A stretch of 64,000 nucleotides of DNA, taken from positions 1-64,000 of the IMG/VR virus record IMGVR_UViG_3300038468_000190; one strand, given 5' to 3'. A model generated the notes under the pieces. It saw nothing but the letters and a program-made list of their open reading frames with translations, searched no databases and had not been told where the DNA came from. Below, piece after piece: positions 40,992 through 48,521 of this stretch; positions within the stretch are counted from its first letter, which is position 1; each line of letters opens with the position of its first letter. Position numbers and translations under genes: made by a program. This DNA is from a virus.

Positions 40992-41323
40992 CACGTCACC
41001 CACGCGGGCGGTGGCGACGGCCGCTCTTGCCACGGAAAGTAAAACTCGAGTTCCTTGCCGCACAGCGTGCACGCCAGAACCTTCCAGTTCTTGAAGACGG
41101 ACGAATCGGCAGGGCCGCCCAGGCCTCGACCGCGGAACTTCAGCTCTCGGTAGTCCATGCATACCGGCTTGTGCTCGCGACCGACGTGACCGCCGCACCA
41201 GCGACGGCGATCTTTTTTGCCGCGCACGGGGCGCGGCGGCGCGTCCGCCGGAAGCGACTGGCGCAGGAGGCGCCGGCGCACGCTCGAGGCGTGGTAGTTC
41301 GTTTGGTTTTCCTTGAGGCGCAT
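40991..41323 (-). CDS. Basic zinc-binding protein
   Basis: 110 residues from ATG 41323 (MRLKENQTNY). Basic N-terminal half (SSVRRRLLRQSL, GKKDRRRWC) and a C-terminal CTLCGKELEFYF pair. Nucleic-acid binding likely. Unrecognised family. Confidence 0.55.
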   Translation of the reverse strand: MRLKENQTNYHASSVRRRLLRQSLPADAPPRPVRGKKDRRRWCGGHVGREHKPVCMDYRELKFRGRGLGGPADSSVFKNWKVLACTLCGKELEFYFPWQERPSPPPAWVT

Positions 41324-41331
41324 GCGCGGAA

Positions 41332-41592
41332 TTACTGTAGCAGCGGGTCGAACGACTGCACGAGCCTTGCGACATCCGGCGTACCGCCGCGCCACTCATC
41401 GGACGGATGCCACCAAAGGATCCAGCGGTCGGTGCTTGCCACCTGGAGCTCGCGATTGAGCGATCGGTACATATCGTCCGCTGGGCCCGAGGAGACGCTC
41501 ACGAGGTAGCCGCGGTGACCGAGGGCGCGCTTGACTCGACGCTCGAATTCTTTCTGGCCAGGCCACTTGCCGATCGTCACGAGCAGAAACAC
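41332..41592 (-). CDS. 86-residue protein after dnaB
   Basis: From GTG 41592, one base after the dnaB stop. FLLVTIGKWPGQKEFERRVK, then a DRWILWWHPSDEWRGG segment. Alternating strands and helices look like a small alpha/beta fold. No family recognised. Its placement suggests a replication accessory. Confidence 0.5.
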   Translation of the reverse strand: MFLLVTIGKWPGQKEFERRVKRALGHRGYLVSVSSGPADDMYRSLNRELQVASTDRWILWWHPSDEWRGGTPDVARLVQSFDPLLQ

Positions 41593-41593
41593 C

Positions 41594-43033
41594 TCACCCG
41601 TCCTCCGCGAAGTCGTCGCTGAGCTCGTCGTAAGACTGCTCGGCGCGCTCGAAAAATCTCGTGCTCGCGTCGCGGAAGCGAAGAGGCACGGTGCCCGTCG
41701 GGCCGTTACGGTCCTTGGCAACGATGAGCTCGGCGTCGTCGCTCGTGCTCTCTCTGTCGTAGTACGCCACGCGGTAGAGAAACCAGACGATGTCGGCGTC
41801 TTGCTCGATAGCTCCGGATTCCCTGAGGTCGCTGAGCTCGGGGCGGCGATCTTTTTTGCCGCCGCGCTCGGTGTTGCGGTTCAGCTGGGAGACGGCGATG
41901 ACGGTGACCTTGAGATCTTTCGCGAGCGCCTTCAGCCCGGCAGACAGGCTCGCGACTTCGTTCTCGCGGTTGTCTCGTTCCCGGCGGATGCCTTTCATGA
42001 GCTGGAGGTAGTCGACTGCGACGACCTTCAGGCGCTTACACGGCACGGCGGCGCGACCGGCGGCGATGTCGCGCATGAGTTTTTTCACACGCGTGCGGAC
42101 GTCGAGTACGGTGAGCGCCGGGCTGTCGTCGACCCAGATCGGAAAGCGCTGAAACGCCACCGCGGCGCGCTCGAGCCGGTTCCACTCGTCTTCCGAAAGA
42201 GAATTTTTGCGTGTGCTACTGACGTCGATGCTCTCCTCGGCGCACGCGAAGCGGAGCGCGACCTGCGAGCGCGGCATCTCGATCGAAAAGAACGCCGCGC
42301 CTTCGGGGAACTCGTCACCGAGAGGGCGAGCGACGTTGGCGAGGATGTTCATGCACCAGGAAGTTTTCCCCATGCCGGGCCGACCGGCGGCGACGACGAG
42401 ATCCGTGTCGTGCAGGCCGCCCGTCATCTGGTCGAGCTTCAGGTATCCCGTGGGCGTGCCGGTGCCGCGCCCGACTTCGCCGCTCTCGCGGAGCACGCGG
42501 CGCTCGGCGACCTCGTCGGCGAGAATTTTTCCGAGCGGGACGAGCTCGCTCCCGACGCCCTCGGACAGGAGCTCTTCGATGTCGTTTTCGGCGCGCTGGA
42601 TGATGTCGACGGACGGCTCGGCCGCCATGTACGCCTCGGCGGCGTAGCGCTGGCACCGGAGGATGAGCTGGCGCGCCTGCCACTTGTCGCGCACGATCTC
42701 GGCGTACGTCGCGACGTTGGCGACAGCGGGGATCTTGTCGGTCAAGTCTCCGATGTAGGGCGTCCCACCGACGCGCTCGAGTTTTCCGTTTTGGCGGAGC
42801 CGAGACGCGACCGAGATCATGTCGACCGGCTGATTGTCGAGCGAGAGCTCCGTGATCGCTTCGAAGATGAACTTGTTCGAGTCGGAGTAGAACATCGTCC
42901 AGTTGACGATGGCGGCGACGTTGTCGAACTCGCTCGCCTTGATGAGTACCGTCGCGATGACGGCCGCCTCGGCGTCGAGATCGCACGGGGGCACACGCCC
43001 CTGCGACGGGCGAAGTTCTACGACAGTTGACAC
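41594..43033 (-). CDS. dnaB: Replicative DNA helicase, DnaB-like
   Basis: 479 residues, full length. N-terminal DnaB domain (about 15-120: DLDAEAAVIATVL, GGTPYIGDL). RecA-like ATPase domain with Walker A AGRPGMGKTSW (about residue 215), Walker B VVAVDYLQLM (about 335) and the downstream SQLNRNTE and LSDLRESGAIEQDAD motifs. It unwinds DNA at the fork as a hexamer. The start (GTG 43033) overlaps the loader gene, so expression is coupled. Confidence 0.95.
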   Translation of the reverse strand: MSTVVELRPSQGRVPPCDLDAEAAVIATVLIKASEFDNVAAIVNWTMFYSDSNKFIFEAITELSLDNQPVDMISVASRLRQNGKLERVGGTPYIGDLTDKIPAVANVATYAEIVRDKWQARQLILRCQRYAAEAYMAAEPSVDIIQRAENDIEELLSEGVGSELVPLGKILADEVAERRVLRESGEVGRGTGTPTGYLKLDQMTGGLHDTDLVVAAGRPGMGKTSWCMNILANVARPLGDEFPEGAAFFSIEMPRSQVALRFACAEESIDVSSTRKNSLSEDEWNRLERAAVAFQRFPIWVDDSPALTVLDVRTRVKKLMRDIAAGRAAVPCKRLKVVAVDYLQLMKGIRRERDNRENEVASLSAGLKALAKDLKVTVIAVSQLNRNTERGGKKDRRPELSDLRESGAIEQDADIVWFLYRVAYYDRESTSDDAELIVAKDRNGPTGTVPLRFRDASTRFFERAEQSYDELSDDFAEDG

Positions 43034-43755
43034 GTTTCGGCGTCGGAGAGGCCGGGGACATCGAAGGCGCTCTCGAGCGCCTCGCGCGTTTCGTGTGTGG
43101 CCATCAGGATGGTCTTACGCCGGAGAAACCGTTCGCGAAGGAGCGACTCGAGCCGGCTCGTGAGCCAGCCGTCGCGGGCGTAGCGACCCGGATCGACATT
43201 GTCGACGACGAGGATGTGCGACTCGCGGGCGTGACCGAAGACGTCGGCCGGTTGATCGGTGCCCGCGTCGTAGCGTTGCTGCATCTCGGCGCGCACGGTC
43301 GCGGTGTCGGCGTACCAGAGAAGCGCGCGCGGCGCGCGGCGGATGAGCGTCCGGAGGAGCGCGACCAAGAGACGCGTCTTTCCAGATCCCTTCGGACCCG
43401 AGAGGACGAAGAAGCACGGCGCTCCGGCAGCGAGGCGGTCACCAAGCGCGGCGAGCTCACCGAGCGCGGCGAGGTTTTCGACTCGAGGGTACGCGAGCAC
43501 GCTCGAGTCCCAGTAGAACTTCGGAACGTTGGAGTTCTCGAGACGGCGGCGAGTCTTGTACTCGAGCCAGCGCTCGCCGCAGGGCTCCGTCACGACGCGC
43601 CGATCGCGCCAGACGGGCATGTGACCGCGCTTGACGATCCGAAAGTCCTCGGCGCACGCGCCGCCCGTCGGCGGGCATCCCGCGCAGAGGCCGAGCCGGT
43701 GCTCGTAGTCGTGATAGGCCTGGATGTTTTCCCGAAAGAGCTCGTCGTCAGTCAA
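43018..43755 (-). CDS. Helicase loader, DnaC/DnaI-like AAA+ ATPase
   Basis: About 245 residues if it starts at TTG 43755, which overlaps the upstream stop. An ATG at 43923 would overlap the upstream gene by 176 bases and adds shadow-like sequence. Cys cluster (CAGCPPTGGAC) near the N-terminus, then AAA+ motifs: Walker A LSGPKGSGKTRLL and Walker B ILVVDNVD, with Asn where DnaC-type loaders often have Asp. It should place DnaB on the origin. Confidence 0.8.
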   Translation of the reverse strand: MTDDELFRENIQAYHDYEHRLGLCAGCPPTGGACAEDFRIVKRGHMPVWRDRRVVTEPCGERWLEYKTRRRLENSNVPKFYWDSSVLAYPRVENLAALGELAALGDRLAAGAPCFFVLSGPKGSGKTRLLVALLRTLIRRAPRALLWYADTATVRAEMQQRYDAGTDQPADVFGHARESHILVVDNVDPGRYARDGWLTSRLESLLRERFLRRKTILMATHETREALESAFDVPGLSDAETCQLS

Positions 43756-44668
43756 GTCCGGGGGGGATCCAGATGCCAAACGGGGACAGGCGCCAGCCAG
43801 CCAGCTCGAACTCCCGCCGGCGAGCTGGACTTGCTGTCGAAGGGTGGCTTTCAGGGTCAGGCGGGTCCTGGTGATGTCCTCCGGGAACCCCGACCGACTC
43901 GCGTGCTGGAGCTTTTCGTCCATGCTGTACCGCTTTCTGCTCAGACTCTGGATATTCCAGTGTTAGAGAATGATTCGAGTCTGGTGAACGGTTCTTAGAA
44001 CCGTTCGATCCAGATCCAGATCCAGATCCAAATTCTGATACTGATCCTGATCCAGAAGAACGGTTCTGGGGTAACGGTTTGCTTGAACCGTTGGGGGGTA
44101 ACGGTTGTCGAGAACCGTTCACCGGAACGGTTCCGTAAGTAACCGTTCCTCCGTTACGGTAGACCTGGACCTGTAACTCTGCGTAAGTGAGGAGTTTTCT
44201 GCCGCGCCGGTACTCGCTCAAAACGCGGCCAAACGTGGCGTCCCAGCACTCCATCGTCTTGTCGGCACGTTCGTTGACGCCCGAGAGGAGCGACTCGAGG
44301 TGGTCCCATTTGAGGGCGGAATCCCCCATGTCGCACCACTCCTTGTACCATGAGAACAGAATGTTCGGGTTGTCCGCCTTGTTGTACTTTGGCGCCGCCG
44401 GGAGCCGAATCATCCGGTGCTCGGGGTCGAAGCAGAAGTGCACGCGCCCGTCGTCCTGCCGCGAGAGCTCCTCGAAGGCCCCTTCGACATCGGCGAGAGG
44501 CCGTCGGACCGTCTTGGCCATGATGACCGGATCGACGTTGGGAATGAGCCCCGGGATCCGTCGCCGGAGGTCGCTCACGAGGCACCCGATCCAGACGGTG
44601 AAGCCCGCGTAGCTGAGCTGGTTCACCCAGGGATCGGAAAAGACTTTTGCATCGACGAGATTCGCCAT
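43748..44668 (-). CDS. Replication initiator-like protein (lambda O-like context)
   Basis: 306 residues. N-terminal winged-helix-like domain as in phage replisome organisers (VNQLSYAGFTVWIGCLVSDL; VHFCFDPEHRMIRLPAAPKY). A low-complexity NGS/SGS linker (about 180-235) is encoded by the iteron array, followed by a C-terminal segment. Gene order initiator-loader-helicase and iterons inside the gene parallel lambda O. The family call is from context and pattern, not a strong motif. Confidence 0.65.
   Translation of the reverse strand: MANLVDAKVFSDPWVNQLSYAGFTVWIGCLVSDLRRRIPGLIPNVDPVIMAKTVRRPLADVEGAFEELSRQDDGRVHFCFDPEHRMIRLPAAPKYNKADNPNILFSWYKEWCDMGDSALKWDHLESLLSGVNERADKTMECWDATFGRVLSEYRRGRKLLTYAELQVQVYRNGGTVTYGTVPVNGSRQPLPPNGSSKPLPQNRSSGSGSVSEFGSGSGSGSNGSKNRSPDSNHSLTLEYPESEQKAVQHGRKAPARESVGVPGGHHQDPPDPESHPSTASPARRREFELAGWRLSPFGIWIPPGLD
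43986..44147. repeat. Iteron array, probable replication origin
   Basis: Nine copies of the 7-mer AACGGTT, in either orientation, begin at 43987, 43999, 44059, 44073, 44086, 44100, 44113, 44126 and 44141. Several extend to GAACGGTTC. The first two face each other across TTA, giving a near-perfect dyad. A tandem GATCCA tract (four copies from 44007) and a CTGAT-rich stretch to 44056 separate the first pair from the rest. Typical initiator-binding iterons. Confidence 0.7.
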
Positions 44669-44688
44669 GCCGCTGTTCCCCCACCGAG

Positions 44689-44895
44689 CTAGCTCGCGAG
44701 CTTTTCGGCGCGGAGAAGTTTGCGGTGGTAAGCGCGAAGCGCTCGGCGAATGACGTCGTTGCCCGTGAGGCCGTCGAGGCGCTTCGCCTCTTCGAGGATC
44801 GCTCGATCCTCGGCGTTGAAGTAGACGACCTTGCCTCCACGCCTCTTCGGCGTGCGGCGCTTTCGTTCCCGCATACGAATGCTGCTCTCGGACAT
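44689..44895 (-). CDS. Ribbon-helix-helix regulator (CopG/Arc type)
   Basis: 68 residues. Basic N-terminus (RMRERKRRTPKRRGGK), then strand VVYFNAEDRAILEEAKRLDG and helix LTGNDVIRRALRAYHRKL: the ribbon-helix-helix layout. Such dimers bind palindromes in the major groove. The gene is preceded by a promoter with a 14-bp palindrome between -35 and -10, suggesting autorepression and control of the replication genes downstream. Confidence 0.75.
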   Translation of the reverse strand: MSESSIRMRERKRRTPKRRGGKVVYFNAEDRAILEEAKRLDGLTGNDVIRRALRAYHRKLLRAEKLAS

Positions 44896-44905
44896 GGGAT
44901 CAACG

Positions 44906-44935
44906 TGGATACAACCCGCATATGCGGGGTGTCAA
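44906..44935 (-). promoter_or_regulatory. Promoter with operator palindrome for RHH gene
   Basis: Minus strand: TTGACA (44930-44935), an 18-base spacer containing the perfect palindrome CCCGCATATGCGGG (44915-44928), and TATCCA (44906-44911). ATG follows at 44895. The placement is that of a classical repressor operator. Confidence 0.65.
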
Positions 44936-44938
44936 GAC

Positions 44939-45631
44939 TCAATCCTCGTCGTCGAGATGGAAGCCACACTCCTTCGGATCGCCGTGGATCCATCCGGTAC
45001 GCGGACTCCAACCCGACAGGGCCCCGGCGGGTACTATGCGCTGACATCGCCGGCACGGTAGCGCCCACTTCGACGGGCTCACGTGGCAGTAATGTTTCGG
45101 GTGACGCCCGTCGTCCGTGTCGAACATGCCAGGCCATTTTCCGTGGCCTGCGAAGTCGTCGGCGGGATCATTGGGGTTCAAACGGCGACCGCGTGAGCGA
45201 CGTTCGCGCTTTAGTTGCCAGGGTGAGCGAAGGTCCGCGTGCGGCATCACGAATTTCTGATCTAGATCTCGCCAGTACTTGTCCTGCTGCACGTCGCCCG
45301 CGAACGCCCATCCCAAGATCACGAAGAGCGGCGCCTCCCTCCCGCCGACGAGCACGACGACTTCGTCGTCCGGCGTGCCGTCCGTGAGCTCGATGCCCGC
45401 GACGGTCGACTCGACGAGCCGCGCGTCGAGCGAGCTCGGCACCTTGCCTACCTTCTTCCATGTGTCCCACCGCTCGAGTTTTTGAAAGGTCCCTTCCCAG
45501 CGCCGCCGGCACGCGAGCGAAATCGCCTTCTCGGCGATGGCCCGCTTCGGCCCCGTGTCACCACGCTTCTTGGCGGCGCGCCGCGCGGCGGCAATCTCGT
45601 CGAGAGTGAGGGTAATCGTGAATCGGGACAT
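44939..45631 (-). CDS. Unrecognised protein, first gene of minus block
   Basis: 230 residues. MSRFTITLTLDEIAAARRAA resembles an antitoxin/RHH-like N-terminus. The middle has strands (DDEVVVLVGGREAPLFVILG). The C-terminus is Cys/His-rich (HYCHVSPSKWALPCRRCQRI, ECGFHLDDED), likely zinc-binding. It is the leftward gene at the divergent region, so it is probably transcribed early with the replication genes. Confidence 0.55.
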   Translation of the reverse strand: MSRFTITLTLDEIAAARRAAKKRGDTGPKRAIAEKAISLACRRRWEGTFQKLERWDTWKKVGKVPSSLDARLVESTVAGIELTDGTPDDEVVVLVGGREAPLFVILGWAFAGDVQQDKYWRDLDQKFVMPHADLRSPWQLKRERRSRGRRLNPNDPADDFAGHGKWPGMFDTDDGRHPKHYCHVSPSKWALPCRRCQRIVPAGALSGWSPRTGWIHGDPKECGFHLDDED

Positions 45632-45958
45632 GCTCTTTGTTGCTTCTGACTCCCCGTCGGGGTACTCGATTGTCTAAGCCCTGAGCCCGCCTTTTGAGTA
45701 GCTCCTTTGGGCCGGCATGGGGCTTACCGGGTCGCGTCGGCTCGCAAGGTAGACGCGGCCCGAACTTTTTTCTTGCTATTGGGGTTGACAGTATAATCGG
45801 CTGCGGCTATCAGTGATATCACGGACGTTGCCGGGACGGAAATTGTTCGAGTCCCCCCCCTCGAGTGAAGGAGCCTCCCGGTAGCGTCCGAATTTAGTCC
45901 AGGTCGCGCCGTGCCATGACGCGCCCGGGATCGACGGAAAGGTCGGGCGACGGAACTG
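45632..45958. promoter_or_regulatory. Divergent control region between the two gene blocks
   Basis: 327 bases, no ORF. Plus strand: TTGACA (45785-45790), 17 bases, TATCAG (45808-45813), leaving a roughly 140-base leader before ATG 45959. The -10 overlaps TATCAGTGATA (45808-45818) and the palindrome GTGATATCAC (45813-45822), so a bound protein would block the promoter. A TATAAT at 45792 could serve another start. No clear leftward promoter for ATG 45631 was identified. Confidence 0.55.
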
Positions 45959-46519
45959 ATGGCTCGCCACAGCGCAGCGCGTGATCAGGAAATCTGGGAG
46001 ACGGCCCAGGCCGCCATCGAGCGGCTGTGCGCGGCGGGCGAGACCGGGCTCACCCCCCGCGACATCTTCGGGGCCGAGGAGCAACGCGAGTTTTGGGCAA
46101 CGAGTTTTCTGAGGCGCCTGTCCGAGGCAAAGCTAGTTATCTCCCGCGCCGGCATGGCGGGAGGCAGGAGCAACCGGGCAAAGACCTACTTCGCAACCGC
46201 GGCGCTCGCCGTCCTCACCGAAGATCCATCGCGGCTCGAGGAGCTCGTTTGGCCGAGGGGAGCGACGTTGTCGCCGGATTTGTCGGCGCAGGAGTTACTC
46301 GAGTTCGAGGAGGAGCCCGAGGGGGAGCCGCCGGCAGAAGAAAAGCAGGACGACGGTCTGATGCCAACTGAAGGCATCGAGGAGCAGATGAAATGGATTG
46401 TCGAGAAGCGGGCGCTGACCGAGAAAGTGGACGCGCTGCTCAAGCTCGGCCTCGCGACCTTTCAGATGGTCGAAGCCCTGAGGGCCGAGCTCGAAGGACT
46501 CAAGCGCGCATGGGAATGA
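45959..46519 (+). CDS. Winged-helix-like protein, first rightward gene
   Basis: 186 residues. The N-terminal 70 residues (IERLCAAGETGLTPRDIFGA, WATSFLRRLSEAKLVISRAG) fit a winged helix-turn-helix. An acidic linker (about 115-140) leads to a C-terminal helix (KRALTEKVDALLKLGLATFQ). First gene after the divergent promoter, so a regulator of the early genes or a replication factor. Weak ribosome site. Confidence 0.55.
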   Translation: MARHSAARDQEIWETAQAAIERLCAAGETGLTPRDIFGAEEQREFWATSFLRRLSEAKLVISRAGMAGGRSNRAKTYFATAALAVLTEDPSRLEELVWPRGATLSPDLSAQELLEFEEEPEGEPPAEEKQDDGLMPTEGIEEQMKWIVEKRALTEKVDALLKLGLATFQMVEALRAELEGLKRAWE

Positions 46520-47475
46520 TGACATTCGAGGAGCTCCGGGAGCTTCACGCCATGGCGACGACGCACCGAGAGAAAGCGTCGCTCGAGGTCGAGCTCTGGC
46601 AGCGCTTCGGAGCCCAGGACCCCTCGCGCACCTGGCCCGGGCGCCGGGAGTATCTGTCGGAGATCTTGCGTCTCACGCCGGCCGAGGTCGAGCGCCGGCA
46701 CACACTCATCGGGCTCGGCGACGCAGCAAATCCGCTCTGGGACCGCCTCGAGCGGGACCTCACCTTGTCGGCGGTGACGGAGATCATTCGCCGCTCGCGC
46801 GCGATCAGCCGCGAGCGGGTCGGGGTCCCCATGGCCGTGACGGTAGCCGCCGTGCTCGACGAGTACGACTCGAGACCCTTCGTGCGCGATCTCGGCGGCG
46901 GCAAGCTCGGCCGGAGCGGACAGCCGACGCGACCGGTTGGCGGCCGGACCGGGCCCATCCGACGCACCTCGCGAGCGCCGGCCCCATCGCGAGCAAGCAC
47001 CGAGGCGATCGACAAGAAGTCTCGCGGCTCGCAGGCGAGCGCCGAGCACGTGTTCCGTGTGAAGATGCGCGAGATCGTACGCGAGTACGTCGACGACATG
47101 CTCGCCGGGCACGCCGAGGCCAACGTCATCGGCGAAGCCGAGCGCGTCGAAGCCGAGATCCGGGTCGTCCTGGCGGAGTTTTTGGGGAGGATCACGCGAA
47201 AGAAAAAGAACCCCACCCTCGCCGAGGTCATCACGCGGTCGAAGCTCGCCGGGGCCTGTCAGATCCTGCACGTCGATCCGCCCAAGTCGGACGACTACCG
47301 CGGTGGCCGCTGGTACGGCCGGACGAAGAAGCTCTTCAAGGAGCTCGCGGCCTCGTTCCACGAGGACCGCGTCGGTAGCGGCTCGCGGGATCAGTTCCTC
47401 GCCGTCATGGAAGCGTGGCGCGTCGTGGAAGCGTTCATGGATCAGAAAGAAACGACCCGCGTGAGCGCGGGATGA
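46510..47475 (+). CDS. Protein with C-terminal J-like domain (HED for HPD)
   Basis: 321 residues from ATG 46510. N-terminal helical region with an HTH-like part (DLTLSAVTEIIRRSRAISRE, about 80-110), basic linker (about 145-180), and a C-terminus of J-domain spacing: CQILHVDPP, KKLFKELAASFHEDRVG, FLAVMEAWRVVEAFM. HED replaces the HPD tripeptide. It may contact DnaK without activating it. Compare the gene at 3419-4036. Confidence 0.55.
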   Translation: MGMMTFEELRELHAMATTHREKASLEVELWQRFGAQDPSRTWPGRREYLSEILRLTPAEVERRHTLIGLGDAANPLWDRLERDLTLSAVTEIIRRSRAISRERVGVPMAVTVAAVLDEYDSRPFVRDLGGGKLGRSGQPTRPVGGRTGPIRRTSRAPAPSRASTEAIDKKSRGSQASAEHVFRVKMREIVREYVDDMLAGHAEANVIGEAERVEAEIRVVLAEFLGRITRKKKNPTLAEVITRSKLAGACQILHVDPPKSDDYRGGRWYGRTKKLFKELAASFHEDRVGSGSRDQFLAVMEAWRVVEAFMDQKETTRVSAG

Positions 47476-47488
47476 AGGAGCTCGAGAT

Positions 47489-48028
47489 ATGGCCAGACGA
47501 TCATCAGGTGCCCGAAACATAGAAGCGTTCCCGCTCGACACGGCGCTCACGAAGCCGGCCCGCATTGCGGCATTCCTAGCGTGGTGGGCGAAGCAGCACC
47601 CCTACGACTTCGCGGCGTACAACGAGATCTTGAAGGCCATCGAGGGCTTCAAGAAGCTCCCGCGCATGGACACGAAGGACGTCGAGTCCGTCCGTGAGTG
47701 CACGGGCCGCGCGGAGAAGGTCCTCCGTCGCGACTACCAGCGCGAGCTCATTCGCCACCGGGGCCTCGGCGCGCGCGCGAGCGTCGACAGTCTCGACGTC
47801 ATCCAGAACAAGCAAGTGACCAAGGCCCGGAGGATGCACAGCGCCGCCAAGAGCTTCATCGAGACCGACAACCTCATCGACGTCCGCTCGATCCCGGACA
47901 CGGCCGCCTCGCGGCCCTGGAAGCACTGGTATCAGCGCGACGCGGGGGCCATCTTGAAGATGGTGAACTCCGACGACTTCCTCGGAAAGCTTCTGCCCGC
48001 TGCGGCCGAGAAGGACGAGAAGAAGTAA
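47489..48028 (+). CDS. Unrecognised basic helical protein
   Basis: 179 residues, helical and basic (RAEKVLRRDYQRELIRHRGL). GGAG-type ribosome site before ATG 47489 (AAGGAGCTCGAGAT). No motif recognised. Early-block gene of unknown role. Confidence 0.5.
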   Translation: MARRSSGARNIEAFPLDTALTKPARIAAFLAWWAKQHPYDFAAYNEILKAIEGFKKLPRMDTKDVESVRECTGRAEKVLRRDYQRELIRHRGLGARASVDSLDVIQNKQVTKARRMHSAAKSFIETDNLIDVRSIPDTAASRPWKHWYQRDAGAILKMVNSDDFLGKLLPAAAEKDEKK

Positions 48029-48033
48029 GGCCG

Positions 48034-48261
48034 ATGCCTCGTCGCCTCCTCTCCTTCGAGGAGATGCTGGTTCTTCTCCGTGCCGGTGGGGCTGCACGTC
48101 GCACGAGTTGGTCGCCAGAAGCCCAGATCTTCCTCCTCGACCATGACGAGCCGGAGCCGTGGCTCGTCCGGATCGAGCCTCTGAAAGAGGCGGTTCGTGT
48201 CGCCGAAAAAACAGGGTTCTATGTGGAGGTCCGTCCCCCGAAGGAACGTGCGAACCGATGA
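48034..48261 (+). CDS. DUF2829 (Tad2)-like small protein
   Basis: 75 residues from ATG 48034. LSFEEMLVLLRAGGAARRTS followed by W and IFLLDHDEPEPWLV matches the start of DUF2829, F-x-E-A-L-x-x-L-K-x-G-K-x-V-x-R-x-x-W. Tad2, an anti-Thoeris protein that sequesters cyclic ADP-ribose-type signals, belongs to this family. The usual C-terminal D/E-DW block is not evident, so the match covers about half. Confidence 0.45.
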   Translation: MPRRLLSFEEMLVLLRAGGAARRTSWSPEAQIFLLDHDEPEPWLVRIEPLKEAVRVAEKTGFYVEVRPPKERANR

Positions 48262-48521
48262 GTGACTACGGACGAGAGATCGCCAACACGACCGAGTGGC
48301 TCCTTTACCACACGTTCATTCCGCACTCGGACGACTGGTTTACCGTGGCCACCTGGGTGGACAAGTGGCTAAACGGCTCCGGGAGGCATGCACGCGACGA
48401 GCGCCCGAACCCCGCCCTCGTCCTCGCGGCGTTCGAGCGGCTGGTCACGACCGGGCACCTGGAGGCCGGCACCGACGACTACGGCGCTCGGGTGTTCCGC
48501 CGGAGAAAGGAGCGCCCGTGA
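48258..48521 (+). CDS. Unrecognised small protein
   Basis: 87 residues from ATG 48258 (ATGA overlap). Helical N-terminus rich in Trp (TEWLLYHTFIPHSDDWFTVA), winged-helix-like end (ALVLAAFERLVTTGHLEAGT). Could be a small DNA-binding protein. Confidence 0.5.
   Translation: MSDYGREIANTTEWLLYHTFIPHSDDWFTVATWVDKWLNGSGRHARDERPNPALVLAAFERLVTTGHLEAGTDDYGARVFRRRKERP

Noticed and set aside
41531-43030. Plus-strand 499-codon ORF opposite dnaB
   Set aside because: Longer than dnaB but antisense to a gene with all helicase motifs; Asp/Arg/Val-rich shadow.
43756-43923. Upstream ATG extension of the helicase loader
   Set aside because: Would overlap the initiator gene by 176 bases while other overlaps in the block are mostly 1-16 bases, and the added residues look like shadow sequence.
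43986-44147. Repeat array considered as CRISPR
   Set aside because: Repeats are only 7-9 bp, occur in both orientations, have irregular 5-53 base spacing and lie inside an ORF.
45785-45797. TTGACA immediately followed by TATAAT as one promoter
   Set aside because: The two hexamers are separated by a single base, so they cannot be the -35 and -10 of the same promoter. Each needs a different partner.
45843-45855. TTCGAGTCC sequence resembling a tRNA T-loop
   Set aside because: The flanks do not pair into a T-stem and no anticodon or acceptor arm can be built around it.
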